From contig CAJIYI010000001.1 in NCBI GenBank assembly GCA_905181595.1, forward strand, positions 959,938 to 1,023,937: a stretch of DNA of 64,000 nt, written 5' to 3'. A program made the position numbers and the translations under genes. This document shows, in pieces, positions 43,110 through 51,852 of the stretch. Below the pieces are notes generated by a model that saw only the letters and a program-made list of their open reading frames with translations, did no database searches and was not told the DNA's origin. The DNA is from an uncultured SAR86 cluster bacterium. GTDB lineage: Bacteria > Pseudomonadota > Gammaproteobacteria > Magnimaribacterales > D2472. The first letter of the stretch is position 1; each line of letters starts with the position of its first letter.

Positions 43110-43908
43110 TTATTTCTCGATCATTTTTCTAGCGTTAATAGCTTTTGCTGGCTTCACCTCAGGCGAAGTAATTGAAGGCAAGAGCGGTGAAATTATTATC
43201 ATTCCATCCCTTTCAAATAATCATCAAGATAAGTTTGTTATTAAGCAAGACTCGAAAATATTTCAATTAGTGAGCCTGCCATTTGTTAAGAATGATCTTT
43301 TAATCACACGTCATGATGTAGATGTGAGGGTGAAGCAAGTAAATTTTGGAGAATCAAGGATAACTATTGCTGATACCTCAAAAGTAAACTTAAGCAAAAC
43401 TGATCAGATGCGCGCAAACAAAGAAGCAATTCTAATAAAACAGGCATTGAGCACATCAACCAATAAAATCACGCCATCCTTTCAATTTATATCTCCGGTT
43501 CCTGGTGCGGTTACCTCCCCTTTTGGTAAGCAAAGATTTATTAATGGCCAGCCAAGATCTGCGCATCTTGCCCTAGATTTAGCCGGTAGCGAGGGGACTC
43601 CTATCAAAGCACCTTTAAAAGGCATGGTCGTCTTAGTGGGAGACTTTTTTTATACAGGTCACACTGTAATTCTTGATCATGGATATGGTCTGTTCTCCTC
43701 TTACTCTCATATGAGTGAAACCAAAGTAAAAGTTGGTGATTTTGTTGAGCAATCAAGCTTGATTGGATTAGTGGGATCTACTGGGAGAGTGACAGGACCG
43801 CACCTGCATTGGACGGTTTATTTTGATGGCAACAAAGTTAACCCAGAATCTTTGGTGAAAGAAAGTTACCTACCCACCCTTTTGAAGATCGCTATAAATA
43901 AGACTTAA
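43090..43908 (+). CDS. secreted M23/LytM-type metallopeptidase
   Basis: 272 residues with an N-terminal signal (YFSIIFLALIAFAGFTSG). The C-terminal LytM domain has the zinc ligands HLALDLAGSEGTPIKAP (His and Asp) and HLHW, with the family's GYGLFSSYSHM in between. The N-terminal part is a small beta domain found in related M23 proteins. Likely cleaves peptidoglycan cross-bridges in the periplasm. It starts 20 bases inside xseA, a common arrangement in gammaproteobacteria, so the two are coupled. Confidence 0.9.
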   Translation: MLQKRSNYFSIIFLALIAFAGFTSGEVIEGKSGEIIIIPSLSNNHQDKFVIKQDSKIFQLVSLPFVKNDLLITRHDVDVRVKQVNFGESRITIADTSKVNLSKTDQMRANKEAILIKQALSTSTNKITPSFQFISPVPGAVTSPFGKQRFINGQPRSAHLALDLAGSEGTPIKAPLKGMVVLVGDFFYTGHTVILDHGYGLFSSYSHMSETKVKVGDFVEQSSLIGLVGSTGRVTGPHLHWTVYFDGNKVNPESLVKESYLPTLLKIAINKT

Positions 43909-44322
43909 ACTTTTTTCATCTTGAGGTTTTAAGCTTGTAAAAGCTATCTCTCCATTAGGTGAAATAAAATAAGTTGCTGGTAAAGTTTTTGGTGTGGCGA
44001 TTCCCCACAGACCCCTAGGGTGAGTTATTAAAGATGGGTATTCAATGCCAAACTTTTTAATTTGAGGTCTGAGGTCTTCTGCTTCAAGGCGATCAAAATT
44101 AAAAGCTAAGACAATGACCTCTGGGTGTTTATCAGAGAATGCATTTATTTCTGGAATTTCTTTAATGCATGGCGGACACCAATCCGCCCAATAGTTAATT
44201 AAAATCCAGTTCCCTTCAAGATTAGATGAGAACATAGGTCTTGCATCAAAAATTTCAATGTCGCCGCGCTCACAGGAAATAAACAAAAGACACAGAAGAG
44301 GTAATGCTAATTTTATTTTCAT
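43870..44322 (-). CDS. TlpA-like thioredoxin-family lipoprotein
   Basis: 150 residues: lipoprotein signal with LLFISC lipobox, then a thioredoxin fold with INYWADWCPPCIKEIPEINAF (CPPC active site) and the cis-Pro region KTLPATYFISPNGEIAF. It probably reduces disulfides or supports cytochrome maturation in the periplasm. It overlaps the convergent M23 gene by 39 bases, an unusually long coding overlap for this window, and is divergent from wrbA. Confidence 0.88.
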   Translation of the reverse strand: MKIKLALPLLCLLFISCERGDIEIFDARPMFSSNLEGNWILINYWADWCPPCIKEIPEINAFSDKHPEVIVLAFNFDRLEAEDLRPQIKKFGIEYPSLITHPRGLWGIATPKTLPATYFISPNGEIAFTSLKPQDEKSLSLIYSDLQKGG

Positions 44323-44339
44323 GATTTATAGTATTCCAA

Positions 44340-44945
44340 ATGAAAACTATTATGCATGAAAAATATCTTCTAATCCTCTTTTACTCTGGTACTGGAGCCG
44401 TAAAAAATTTAGCACATGCGATAGCAGACGGAGCTGAAAAAGAGAGTCTGACAGTCAAGATAAGAACCGTGCCGAAGGTATCTGCAAATACGGAAGCTAC
44501 TGAGCCTAACATCCCTGAATCAGGTGAGGTTTACTGTACTAAACAAGATCTAATTAACTGCTCTGGATTAGCGCTAGGCTCCCCAACTCGCTTTGGCTCA
44601 ATGGCTGCACCAATGAAATATTTCCTTGATTCTACTGGTGAACTTTGGGCAAATAATGAACTTGAGGATAAACCTGGCTGTGTTTTTACCTCTACTGGCT
44701 CTATGCATGGAGGACAGGAAATGACTTTGTTTAATCTAATGACTTTTTTACTTCATCACGGAATGGTATGCGTTGGCTCACCCTACTCTGTGAAGGCAAT
44801 GAATGAGACAAAGTCTGGCGGAACACCCTACGGCCCTTCTCACGTCAGCAGCTTTAATAATTCTATTGAGCTTACTCCGCATGAATATCAAATAGCTCAT
44901 GCAACTGGGCAAAGGGTAGCAAAACTTATCAACACACTAGACTAA
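44340..44945 (+). CDS. wrbA: NAD(P)H:quinone oxidoreductase, WrbA family
   Basis: 201 residues. Flavodoxin-like fold: LLILFYSGTGAVKNLAHAIADGAE (FMN phosphate loop), GSPTRFGSMAAPMKYFLDSTGELW and FTSTGSMHGGQEMTLFNLMTFLLHHGMV are WrbA signatures. It reduces quinones by two electrons. It ends three bases before a DUF2069 gene, a pairing found in other gammaproteobacteria. Confidence 0.92.
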   Translation: MKTIMHEKYLLILFYSGTGAVKNLAHAIADGAEKESLTVKIRTVPKVSANTEATEPNIPESGEVYCTKQDLINCSGLALGSPTRFGSMAAPMKYFLDSTGELWANNELEDKPGCVFTSTGSMHGGQEMTLFNLMTFLLHHGMVCVGSPYSVKAMNETKSGGTPYGPSHVSSFNNSIELTPHEYQIAHATGQRVAKLINTLD

Positions 44946-44947
44946 AT

Positions 44948-45286
44948 ATGAATCTAAATAAATTATTTATTGTTTTTACTGGCGGACTGATCCTAACTCA
45001 TGCTTTAAACAGCCTTATGATTGGCACTCCACTCATTGGCATTGTTATCTGGTCATTCCCCTTAGCCATATTTTTTTTACAAGCATGGTTTAAACCAACA
45101 GCTAGGGTGTATCAAATATTTAGCTTTATTATCTTGATTTACTTTATGGTTATCTGCCTCGATATACCTGGTCTGCCCAATCTAACCGCTGCGAGCCTGT
45201 TATTCTGGTTAGAGTTAACAGAAATAGTTATTGTTTTTTTTATAGCCTGTTATGCTGCCAGAGAACAATTACGTAATGTAAAGTAA
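44948..45286 (+). CDS. DUF2069 membrane protein
   Basis: 112 residues with three or four membrane segments. The sequence (FTGGLILTHALNSLMIG, SFPLAIFFLQAWFKPTAR, the acidic LELTEIVIVFFIACYAAREQLR end) fits DUF2069, which is commonly adjacent to wrbA. Function unknown; probably cotranscribed with wrbA. Confidence 0.8.
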   Translation: MNLNKLFIVFTGGLILTHALNSLMIGTPLIGIVIWSFPLAIFFLQAWFKPTARVYQIFSFIILIYFMVICLDIPGLPNLTAASLLFWLELTEIVIVFFIACYAAREQLRNVK

Positions 45287-45288
45287 AC

Positions 45289-45318
45289 TTGACAGACAAG
45301 TAGGCTTTACAGTAAGAT
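45289..45318 (+). promoter_or_regulatory. strong candidate promoter of a leaderless transcript
   Basis: A perfect TTGACA (45289-45294), 18-base spacer and TAAGAT (45313-45318). The expected transcription start, about seven bases after the -10, coincides with the ATG at 45326, so the next gene would be translated from a leaderless mRNA. Confidence 0.65.
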
Positions 45319-45325
45319 TCGCGTC

Positions 45326-45781
45326 ATGGCTAAAATCACACACAAGGGAATGTGGATCGAAGTATCCTCACTCAATCCAACCGACAAAAAAAATTATATT
45401 AAAGCTTTTGCTTGTTTTATGTTCGGTGCTGTTTTGCTTGGCATTCATCTTGCAGAAGTAGGCTTTCTTGGAGACGATGCATTAAATCAAATTCCTGAAC
45501 CATGGCTGCTTATTATTAGAACGCTAATGATTGCATTATTTTTTATTGGTGCTTTTTTTCACTATAAATTTACTATCACCCAGGATGATTTATTTAAGAG
45601 CTATCAAAGTGCCTGCTTTGTTGGAGGCGCACTGGGATTTCTTGTCTTTGGATTAAGTCTAACTGCTCTTTCCCCCTATTTTAACTTCTATCCAACTTTC
45701 TATGAATATTTCTTGGCTTTTGCCATAGGCACTTCCATTGGTGGTTATTCTTTTTATCGTAAATACATCGCCGAAAGTTGA
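45326..45781 (+). CDS. four-span membrane protein of unknown function, paired with an XRE regulator
   Basis: 151 residues with four predicted membrane helices (ACFMFGAVLLGIHLAEVGFLG, WLLIIRTLMIALFFIGAFF, ACFVGGALGFLVFGLSLTAL, YEYFLAFAIGTSIGGYSFY). I do not recognise the family; the arrangement (small membrane protein followed by a short XRE regulator with four-base overlap) resembles membrane protein/Cro-type regulator pairs in many bacteria. The next start is TTGA within its stop. Confidence 0.75.
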   Translation: MAKITHKGMWIEVSSLNPTDKKNYIKAFACFMFGAVLLGIHLAEVGFLGDDALNQIPEPWLLIIRTLMIALFFIGAFFHYKFTITQDDLFKSYQSACFVGGALGFLVFGLSLTALSPYFNFYPTFYEYFLAFAIGTSIGGYSFYRKYIAES

Positions 45782-45978
45782 GAAATAATCTCAAAGTACT
45801 AAGACAAGAAAAAAGCATCAGCCAAGATGAGCTTGCTTCTATTCTAGGTGTGAGTCGACAAACAATTAATTCAATTGAAACAGGAAAATTTGATCCATCT
45901 TTAAAACTGGTAATTAAAATCACTAGATTTTTTAAGGCAGAGCTAGAGTCAATTTTTATATTTGAGGAGGACTCATGA
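45778..45978 (+). CDS. small XRE/Cro-family transcriptional regulator
   Basis: 66 residues from a TTG that overlaps the previous stop (TTGA). It is a bare helix-turn-helix: NNLKVLRQEKSISQDELASILGVSRQTINSIETGKFDPSLKL, then a short C-terminal IFIFEEDS, as in YozG-like regulators. It probably controls its own three-gene operon through the upstream promoter. No obvious palindromic operator was recognised around 45289-45318. Confidence 0.88.
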   Translation: MRNNLKVLRQEKSISQDELASILGVSRQTINSIETGKFDPSLKLVIKITRFFKAELESIFIFEEDS

Positions 45979-46202
45979 TAGCTCTTGCAGGAATAGTAAT
46001 TTTTGGTGTGCTCTTAGCGGTATATGGAGGCTCCATAGTCACTGGGATCTTTGCAATAATGTTTGGCTGGGTGATTGGTTTGTTTGCCTTTGCGATTACG
46101 CTTTTTACGTTAATCTTTTCTTTTCTGATGATGGCCCTAACGTTTGTCTTAATCATTTTTGCTGTTTTGCTATCGGGTATTTTTGGTTTATTTTTTATTT
46201 AA
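45975..46202 (+). CDS. small two- or three-span hydrophobic protein of unknown function
   Basis: 75 residues, almost entirely hydrophobic (IALAGIVIFGVLLAVYGGS, then two more stretches ending IFGLFFI). The ATG overlaps the XRE stop as ATGA and has a near-perfect GGAGGA ribosome site, so it is well supported as translated and coupled. It ends 21 bases before sppA. No family recognised. Confidence 0.75.
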   Translation: MIALAGIVIFGVLLAVYGGSIVTGIFAIMFGWVIGLFAFAITLFTLIFSFLMMALTFVLIIFAVLLSGIFGLFFI

Positions 46203-46223
46203 TTTAATTTTTGGAGAATCTGT

Positions 46224-48054
46224 ATGAATGCACTTAAATCAATTTTTTCTTGGCTTGGAAGATTTCTAGAAAAAGCTAGAACTGTCATGCTCAACCTGGG
46301 AACAGCCTTTGTGTTAATCATTATTACGTTCGCTATCATCGGAGGGTTATCTTCCTCTGGACCAGATGTTACCGAAAAAGATGGTCGAGTTCTGTTTATT
46401 GATCCAATAGGAACCGTGGTCGATCAAGAGGTATTTAACTCAGATTTTATGTTTAACTTCGGAACAAACTCTTCTACTGATCAGATTCAAACAAGAGATC
46501 TAATAGCATTGATCAGAGCAGCGGCTGAAGATGAGGAAATCCCAGCTGTATTTATTGATTTCTCATCAACAGGCTTTGCAGGACCAACCACAGCACTTAA
46601 TATTGCAAAAGAACTTAAGGCTCTTCGTGAGTCTGGCAAAAGAGTCATTGCGTTTAATGATCGTCTGTCTACTTCCTCCTATTTAATGGCATCCCAAGCT
46701 TCTGAAGTATGGGTTCATCCGGTTGGAAGTATTAGCGTTAGAGGTCTTGGTGGAATGCGTCCTTATCAAAAAGAGCTATATGAAAATCTAAAAATTAATT
46801 TTCATAATTACTCTCAAGGTGATTTTAAATCTGCAGTTGAAGGCAACACAAGGACAGATATGTCAGAAAACGACAGGTTGCAAAGAGAAGCCCTGCTCAA
46901 CCCTATTTGGGATGAAATGAAATTACTAATGGCTGAAGGGCGAGATATTGAATCAGGTGATATTCAATCTTTTGCAGATGACTATGTCGGATTTTTTGGC
47001 GAGGCTGCAATCGGAAATATTGCTTATGCGAAAGCAAATAATATTATTGATGGCACCAAATCATTTCCAGAATTTCGTCAGTATATGATCGAAGAATTTG
47101 GTCTTGATGAGGAGGCTAAAACCGACACGTACAAAACTATTTCTTACAACGAATATGCAGATCAAATGGAAGATGACTTCTCCGAAAGCGAAAATGAAAT
47201 AGCCATTATTACTGCTGAGGGTGCGATCATGGAGGGAGAGATTGCTCAGGGCGTAGCCGGTTCAAGCGGAGTTGTAAAGCAAATTAGATCTGCTCATGAA
47301 AACGAAAATACAAAAGCTATTGTCTTTAGAGTCAATAGCCCTGGTGGATCTATTATTGCCAGTGAAATGATGCGTGATGAGTTGTTTGCCGCTAAAGACA
47401 AAAGGCATCAATGTTGTGGTATCAATGGGTGATTATGCCGCATCTGGCGGGGTCTATATTTCAACACCAGCTGATTACATATTTGCAGAACCTACAACCA
47501 TTACAGGCTCTATAGGTGTGGCGATTGCTTTGCCTACATTAGAAAATGCCATGGACTACATTGGAGTGAATTTTGATGGAGTGGTTACTTCTAAGCATGG
47601 CGGCTGGGATCCAACTCAAGCCATTGATGAAGACTTAGATAAAATATTTGCAGGCTGGGGAGCGGATGCATACGATCGGTTTGTTAACTTTGTTGCTGAT
47701 TCAAGATCTCAATCCTATGAAGACATTAAAGCTATTGCAGGTGGTAGAGTCTGGATTGCAACAAGCGCTAAAGAGATAGGCTTGGTAGATGAGATTGGAG
47801 GCATTGATGATGCCATTGCGTATGCTGCAAACCTAACAGAATTAGAGGATTATCAAGTGGAGTATTATGGTCAAGAACTTTCCCCTGAGGAGCTAATTCT
47901 CAGAGAGCTACTTGAAAATTTTGATGTATCTCTGGGTGAGCCTAAAGTTTTATCAGCGCTAAATGGTCTAGCAGATCTCTATGAAACATTAACAGACATT
48001 CAAGAACCTAAAGCATTATTAACATGTAAGGATTGCTTAGTGGACCTAGATTAA
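46224..48054 (+). CDS. sppA: signal peptide peptidase SppA, 67-kDa type (one-base frameshift in the sequence)
   Basis: The first frame encodes an N-terminal anchor (VMLNLGTAFVLIIITFAIIGG) and the first peptidase domain with the catalytic Lys in QGDFKSAVEGNTR, then stops at 47430. The second frame holds the rest: VVVSMGDYAASGGVYIS with the nucleophile Ser, and ITGSIGVAIALPTLENAM. Removing one A from the AAAA at 47400-47403 joins them (AAKDKGINVVVSMGDY) into 609 residues, near the E. coli length. SppA digests cleaved signal peptides in the inner membrane. Confidence 0.88.
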
Positions 48055-48066
48055 TTCACTAAATAA

Positions 48067-48091
48067 GGCTCAAGATGCGCTATTTTGAGCC
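48067..48091 (+). terminator. hairpin downstream of sppA
   Basis: GGCTCAA (48067-48073) pairs with TTGAGCC (48085-48091) around an 11-base loop, starting 12 bases after the sppA stop. There is no T-run, so termination is uncertain. Confidence 0.4.
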
Positions 48092-48181
48092 AGGTATTAC
48101 GCGGAGTTAGATTATTGTAACTAACTTAAAAAATAACTGGGTCCGCCATACACCCCCTCTTAAAAATATACATTTCTTTGC

Positions 48182-48212
48182 TTGACTTAGACTTAGCTCT
48201 AGGTTGTATAGT
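48182..48212 (+). promoter_or_regulatory. candidate promoter of the hchA-like gene
   Basis: TTGACT (48182-48187) and TATAGT (48207-48212), spacer 19 bases; a TTGTAT with a 16-base spacer is an alternative -10. The ATG follows 32 bases later behind an AGGGAAA. Confidence 0.5.
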
Positions 48213-48244
48213 CTTTATCTTCAGAAAAAATAGGGAAATTGATT

Positions 48245-49111
48245 ATGATAAAAAAACTTTTAGGAATAGCTCCAACACTTAATTCAGACGGCTCATTTAA
48301 TCCATCACCATTAGCCTTAAAATTGGCAACTTCTTCAAAGACTGATTACAAAGAGACGGCTTTTCAAAGCTCTTATCAAGGGTCTCAATCAAGAATCATG
48401 ATGATCTGCACTGAAGAAAAGAATTTAACAATGGCAAACGGCAAAGAGTTTTCAACAGGCAATCATCCAGTTGAAATGCTGGTTCCAATGTTGCATCTTC
48501 AAAATGCGGGATTTCATATAGATGTTTTCACTCCAACTGGTAAATCAGCAAAAATTGAAAGATGGGCCATGCCCGCTGAGGATAAAAATGTTATGTCTTT
48601 GTATGCTCAATATGAGGAACAATTTAATCATCCAAAGAGCTTATCTGAGTTTGTAAATCAACATATGAATGATAGTTCAGATTTCACTGCAATCTTTATC
48701 CCGGGAGGGCATGGTGCAATGAATGGGCTGCCAGAGAATCAGGACTTAAAAAAACTAATTCATTGGTCCTTCCAAAAAGATTTACACATGCTTGCAATCT
48801 GTCATGGACCAGCAGCCCTATTGTCAGCAAATTTAAACCAAGATGGGGAATTCCTATACTCAGGCTATTCAATGGCAGTATTTCCAGACTCCATGGACAA
48901 ACAAACACCTATGATCGGATATATGCCTGGTCAATTAACCTATCAATTTGGTAGCAAGTTATCTGAACTTGGGGTCAATATTGTTAACAAGAAAGCAGAT
49001 AAGACGTGTCACCAAGATAGAAAGTTAATTACAGGAGCTAGTCCGCAAGCTGCAAATGATTTTGGGATATTATCTGCAACTGCCCTTCTTCAATCTAAAA
49101 ATATACTCTAA
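48245..49111 (+). CDS. hchA: DJ-1/PfpI-family protein, HchA (Hsp31, glyoxalase III)-like
   Basis: 288 residues from the ATG at 48245. The N-terminal part carries HchA-specific sequence (PSPLALKLATSSKTDY), followed by IMMICTEEKNLTMANGKEFSTGNHPVEM, AIFIPGGHGAMNGLP and the catalytic nucleophile elbow MLAICHGPAALL. A C-terminal His/Asp region (TCHQDRKLITGASPQAANDFG) matches the Hsp31 subgroup. It likely converts methylglyoxal to lactate without glutathione and/or acts as a holdase. Together with gloB it gives two routes for aldehyde removal. Confidence 0.88.
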   Translation: MIKKLLGIAPTLNSDGSFNPSPLALKLATSSKTDYKETAFQSSYQGSQSRIMMICTEEKNLTMANGKEFSTGNHPVEMLVPMLHLQNAGFHIDVFTPTGKSAKIERWAMPAEDKNVMSLYAQYEEQFNHPKSLSEFVNQHMNDSSDFTAIFIPGGHGAMNGLPENQDLKKLIHWSFQKDLHMLAICHGPAALLSANLNQDGEFLYSGYSMAVFPDSMDKQTPMIGYMPGQLTYQFGSKLSELGVNIVNKKADKTCHQDRKLITGASPQAANDFGILSATALLQSKNIL

Positions 49112-49143
49112 AGCATGAGCTTGGCTTCAACCTAAAAAAATAG

Positions 49144-50481
49144 ATGGCTGCAAACAATAATCTAATAATGAATTTTTTACAGATGCTCTCTAAGATTAAA
49201 GAAAGAGAGATCAAGGCTGTAATTTTTTCATTTTTATTTGTGGTTGTGCTGATGTCGGCCTACTATATTTTACGCCCAGTTCGCGATGCTATGGCCAGTG
49301 ACTGGACTGATGCAGAAGTAAGCTGGTTATGGACGCTTAACTTTTTTATTAGCACTGGGATTGTGGCGCTGTATGGCATTGCGGTTTCGAAGTTTCGTTT
49401 TAGACTGCTGGTGCCGACTATGTACGGTATCTTTGCTGGGTCATTCGTTATGTTTTATCTCTTAGGATCCATATCTGATGATCGAACCTTAATCGATAAA
49501 GCATTTTATGTTTGGGTAAGCGTATTTAGTCTTTTTAATATTTCTGTATTTTGGAGCTTTATGTCAGAGCTGTTCAGCAAGGAACAGTCAGGCAGACTTT
49601 TTGGCATTATTGCTGTTGGCGCTAGTATCGGCGGTCTAATTGGTCCCTCTATAACAGCATTTTTCTCAGTATCTCTTGGCATCGATAACTTGATGCTAAT
49701 CGCCAGCACGATGCTGTTGATTCCAATTCCAATTATCTTCTACCTACAATCATTAAAAGCCACAGACTTAAACAATGGAAAATTAGATCTAACCCCTACC
49801 AGTCAGCCGATTGGTGGCAATCCAATTGCAGGTTTTAAAATGCTTTTCTCAAACCCATATCTGCTGTCTATTGCTTTGTTTATTTTTCTTTACACCGGCA
49901 TCAGTTCCTTTATTTATTTTGAACTAAAAAATCTACTGAGCGATCTCAGTCGTCCTGAGCGCTCTGCGATTTGGGCGCAAATGGATCTGGCAGTCAATGT
50001 TTTATCAATTTCTATTGGGCTATTTGCTACAGGTCGGATTGTTGGTAGATTTGGTATGCCAATAACCATTGCACTGGTTCCAGTAATGGTCTGTATTGGT
50101 TTGCTAGTTCTGGCTATCTCACCTCTCCTAGGTGTCGTGATGATTCTACAGATTATCCGCCGTGCTGGTAACTATGGGCTAACTCGTCCTGCTCGAGAGA
50201 TGCTGTTTACACTTGTTGATCGAGAGACCCGCTTCAAAGCAAAACCGGTGATTGATATTGTTGCTTATCGAGGCAGCGATATGCTTATGGCTTGGTTGTT
50301 CACCGGACTAACGCAGGGTTTGGGTTTGGGCTTAGCGGCAGTAGCTGGTGTTGGTGCAGGAATAGCGGCGTTGTGGTCACTGGTAGGCATCTATCTTGGG
50401 CGCTGGTTCGAGCGCGATAACTCTGAGCCCGGTTTTACAAAGCCCGAAAATTCCATAACATTCGAAAACAATGCACAATAA
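49144..50481 (+). CDS. MFS-fold transporter related to ATP:ADP antiporter/NTT-like proteins
   Basis: 445 residues and about twelve membrane segments. The N-terminal SAYYILRPVRDAMASDW is the conserved motif of MFS-like proteins annotated as nucleotide (ATP:ADP antiporter-like) transporters; GRLFGIIAVGASIGGLIGP and RRAGNYGLTRPAREMLFTLVDRETRFKAKPVIDI are also characteristic. True substrate unknown. Codon use differs from most of the window: Arg is mostly CGN rather than AGA and the GC content is higher (29 of 60 bases at 50221-50280 versus 18 of 60 at 48241-48300), a sign of possible transfer. Confidence 0.8.
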   Translation: MAANNNLIMNFLQMLSKIKEREIKAVIFSFLFVVVLMSAYYILRPVRDAMASDWTDAEVSWLWTLNFFISTGIVALYGIAVSKFRFRLLVPTMYGIFAGSFVMFYLLGSISDDRTLIDKAFYVWVSVFSLFNISVFWSFMSELFSKEQSGRLFGIIAVGASIGGLIGPSITAFFSVSLGIDNLMLIASTMLLIPIPIIFYLQSLKATDLNNGKLDLTPTSQPIGGNPIAGFKMLFSNPYLLSIALFIFLYTGISSFIYFELKNLLSDLSRPERSAIWAQMDLAVNVLSISIGLFATGRIVGRFGMPITIALVPVMVCIGLLVLAISPLLGVVMILQIIRRAGNYGLTRPAREMLFTLVDRETRFKAKPVIDIVAYRGSDMLMAWLFTGLTQGLGLGLAAVAGVGAGIAALWSLVGIYLGRWFERDNSEPGFTKPENSITFENNAQ

Positions 50482-50578
50482 TTTGATTGCAGAAAAGATT
50501 TATTTCAAGCATCGTAATGCTAGTTCACTTAGCTTCTTTACGTTTATTCACTCTAACCATAAGTAAAGGATTAACATC

Positions 50579-51677
50579 ATGAAAAATTTCTCTAATATTA
50601 AAGTTTTGGCACTTATTCTAGCCTATAGCTCGTTTGCCATGGCAGATCATCATGCTAGCTCCAAGCATGACTCACAAGTAAAATATATCAGCTATAGCCA
50701 GCTTGGTAATCCCGCCGATGTACTTGAAGTAAAGACAGAAGCTTCTAGCGCTTTAAATAGTGGTGAAGTTCGAGTCAAAGTATTAGCGGCACCAATCAAT
50801 CCCTCTGATTTATTGCAAATTTCTGGTAATTACGGCGTTGCTGCTGTGTTGCCTGCTAGACCAGGTAGTGAGGGAGTTGGCCGGGTTACTGAGAGTATCT
50901 CCGCAGGTAAAGAACTTAAAAGTGGGACAGTTGGTCCTTCTTGCAATTGGCAGCACCTGGGCAGAAGAGATAGTAGCTCCTGCTGAAGGCTTTTTGCCGT
51001 TGCCCAACCTAGGGACTCTTAGCGCTGAGGTAATTGAACAGCTTGCAATGTCAGCGGTTAATCCATTAACAGCATTGCTAATGCTTACCTCCTATAGCGA
51101 TATTGAAGAGGGTCAATGGATTGTGCAAAGTGCCGCTAACTCAGCGGTTGGTGGTTATGTAATCCAGTTGGCAAAACAGCGCGGTATCAAAACTGTTAAC
51201 ATTGTTCGCCGAGAGGGTTTGGCTGATGATTTGATGGCTAAGGGAGCAGACGTTGTGTTGATTGATGGACCAAATCTTACGGCGCAAATCGCCAAGGCAA
51301 CAGACAATGCATCAATTATGCTGGCACTAGACCCAGTTGGTGGCGATACTTATGGTCGTTTAGCTAATAGCTTAGGTTATGGAGGCACGCTTGTTACTTA
51401 TGGAGTTCTATCAGGTAAACCTGCGACTTTAGATACTGGAAAGGTTATTTTTAATGATACTCGCCTTCGTGGCTTTTGGCTTTATAAGTGGTATCAGACA
51501 GCAACCACGGAGGAGATGCAGGCCGCCTTTGGGCAGGTGATACCTCTTATTGCTAACGGCACGTTAAAAGCTAACATTGATTCACGCTATACAGTTGATC
51601 AAATTAAACAAGCTGTGACCCGTGCTTGGGAAGGTGGTAGAAATGGAAAGGTCCTTATCGTGCCAAACCCTCTTTAA
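50579..51677 (+). CDS. exported MDR-superfamily (quinone/2-enoyl reductase-like) protein with one-base frameshift
   Basis: The first frame has a signal peptide (NIKVLALILAYSSFAMADHH) then the GroES-like domain (NPSDLLQISGNYGVAA, ARPGSEGVGRVTE). It stops at 50984. The other frame continues SPQVKNLKVGQLVLLAIGS, the Rossmann part (WIVQSAANSAVGGYVIQLAKQ, DPVGGDTYGRLANSLGYGG) to 51677. Skipping one base at 50891-50896 gives 365 residues. Homology is to zinc-independent medium-chain reductases of the MECR/quinone reductase group. A signal peptide on an NADPH-dependent fold is unusual, as free NADPH is not expected in the periplasm. CGN-rich Arg codons as in the transporter upstream. Confidence 0.8.
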
Positions 51678-51722
51678 TAGTGAAGACCATCATTGCAAAG
51701 AATATTAAACAAGGAAACTGAT

Positions 51723-51851
51723 ATGGATGCACTAGCAGCAATGAGTTTTATTTTTGGAATGGTCGGAGTGGTCGCGTTCGTTCGTTTGCAAAAACTAACA
51801 AAGACTCTTAAAGAAAAAGGCCTTCTCGAAGAGGATTACAAAGAAGAGTAA
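51723..51851 (+). CDS. 42-residue small membrane-anchored protein
   Basis: ATG at 51723 with an AAGGAAA ribosome site. One N-terminal hydrophobic segment (LAAMSFIFGMVGVVAFV) is followed by a charged amphipathic tail (RLQKLTKTLKEKGLLEEDYKEE). It resembles the many small single-span proteins with LxKLxxxLKEKGIL-type tails in gammaproteobacteria. It ends one base before the convergent hda. Function unknown; it may belong with the exported MDR protein 46 bases upstream. Confidence 0.65.
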   Translation: MDALAAMSFIFGMVGVVAFVRLQKLTKTLKEKGLLEEDYKEE

Positions 51852-51852
51852 G

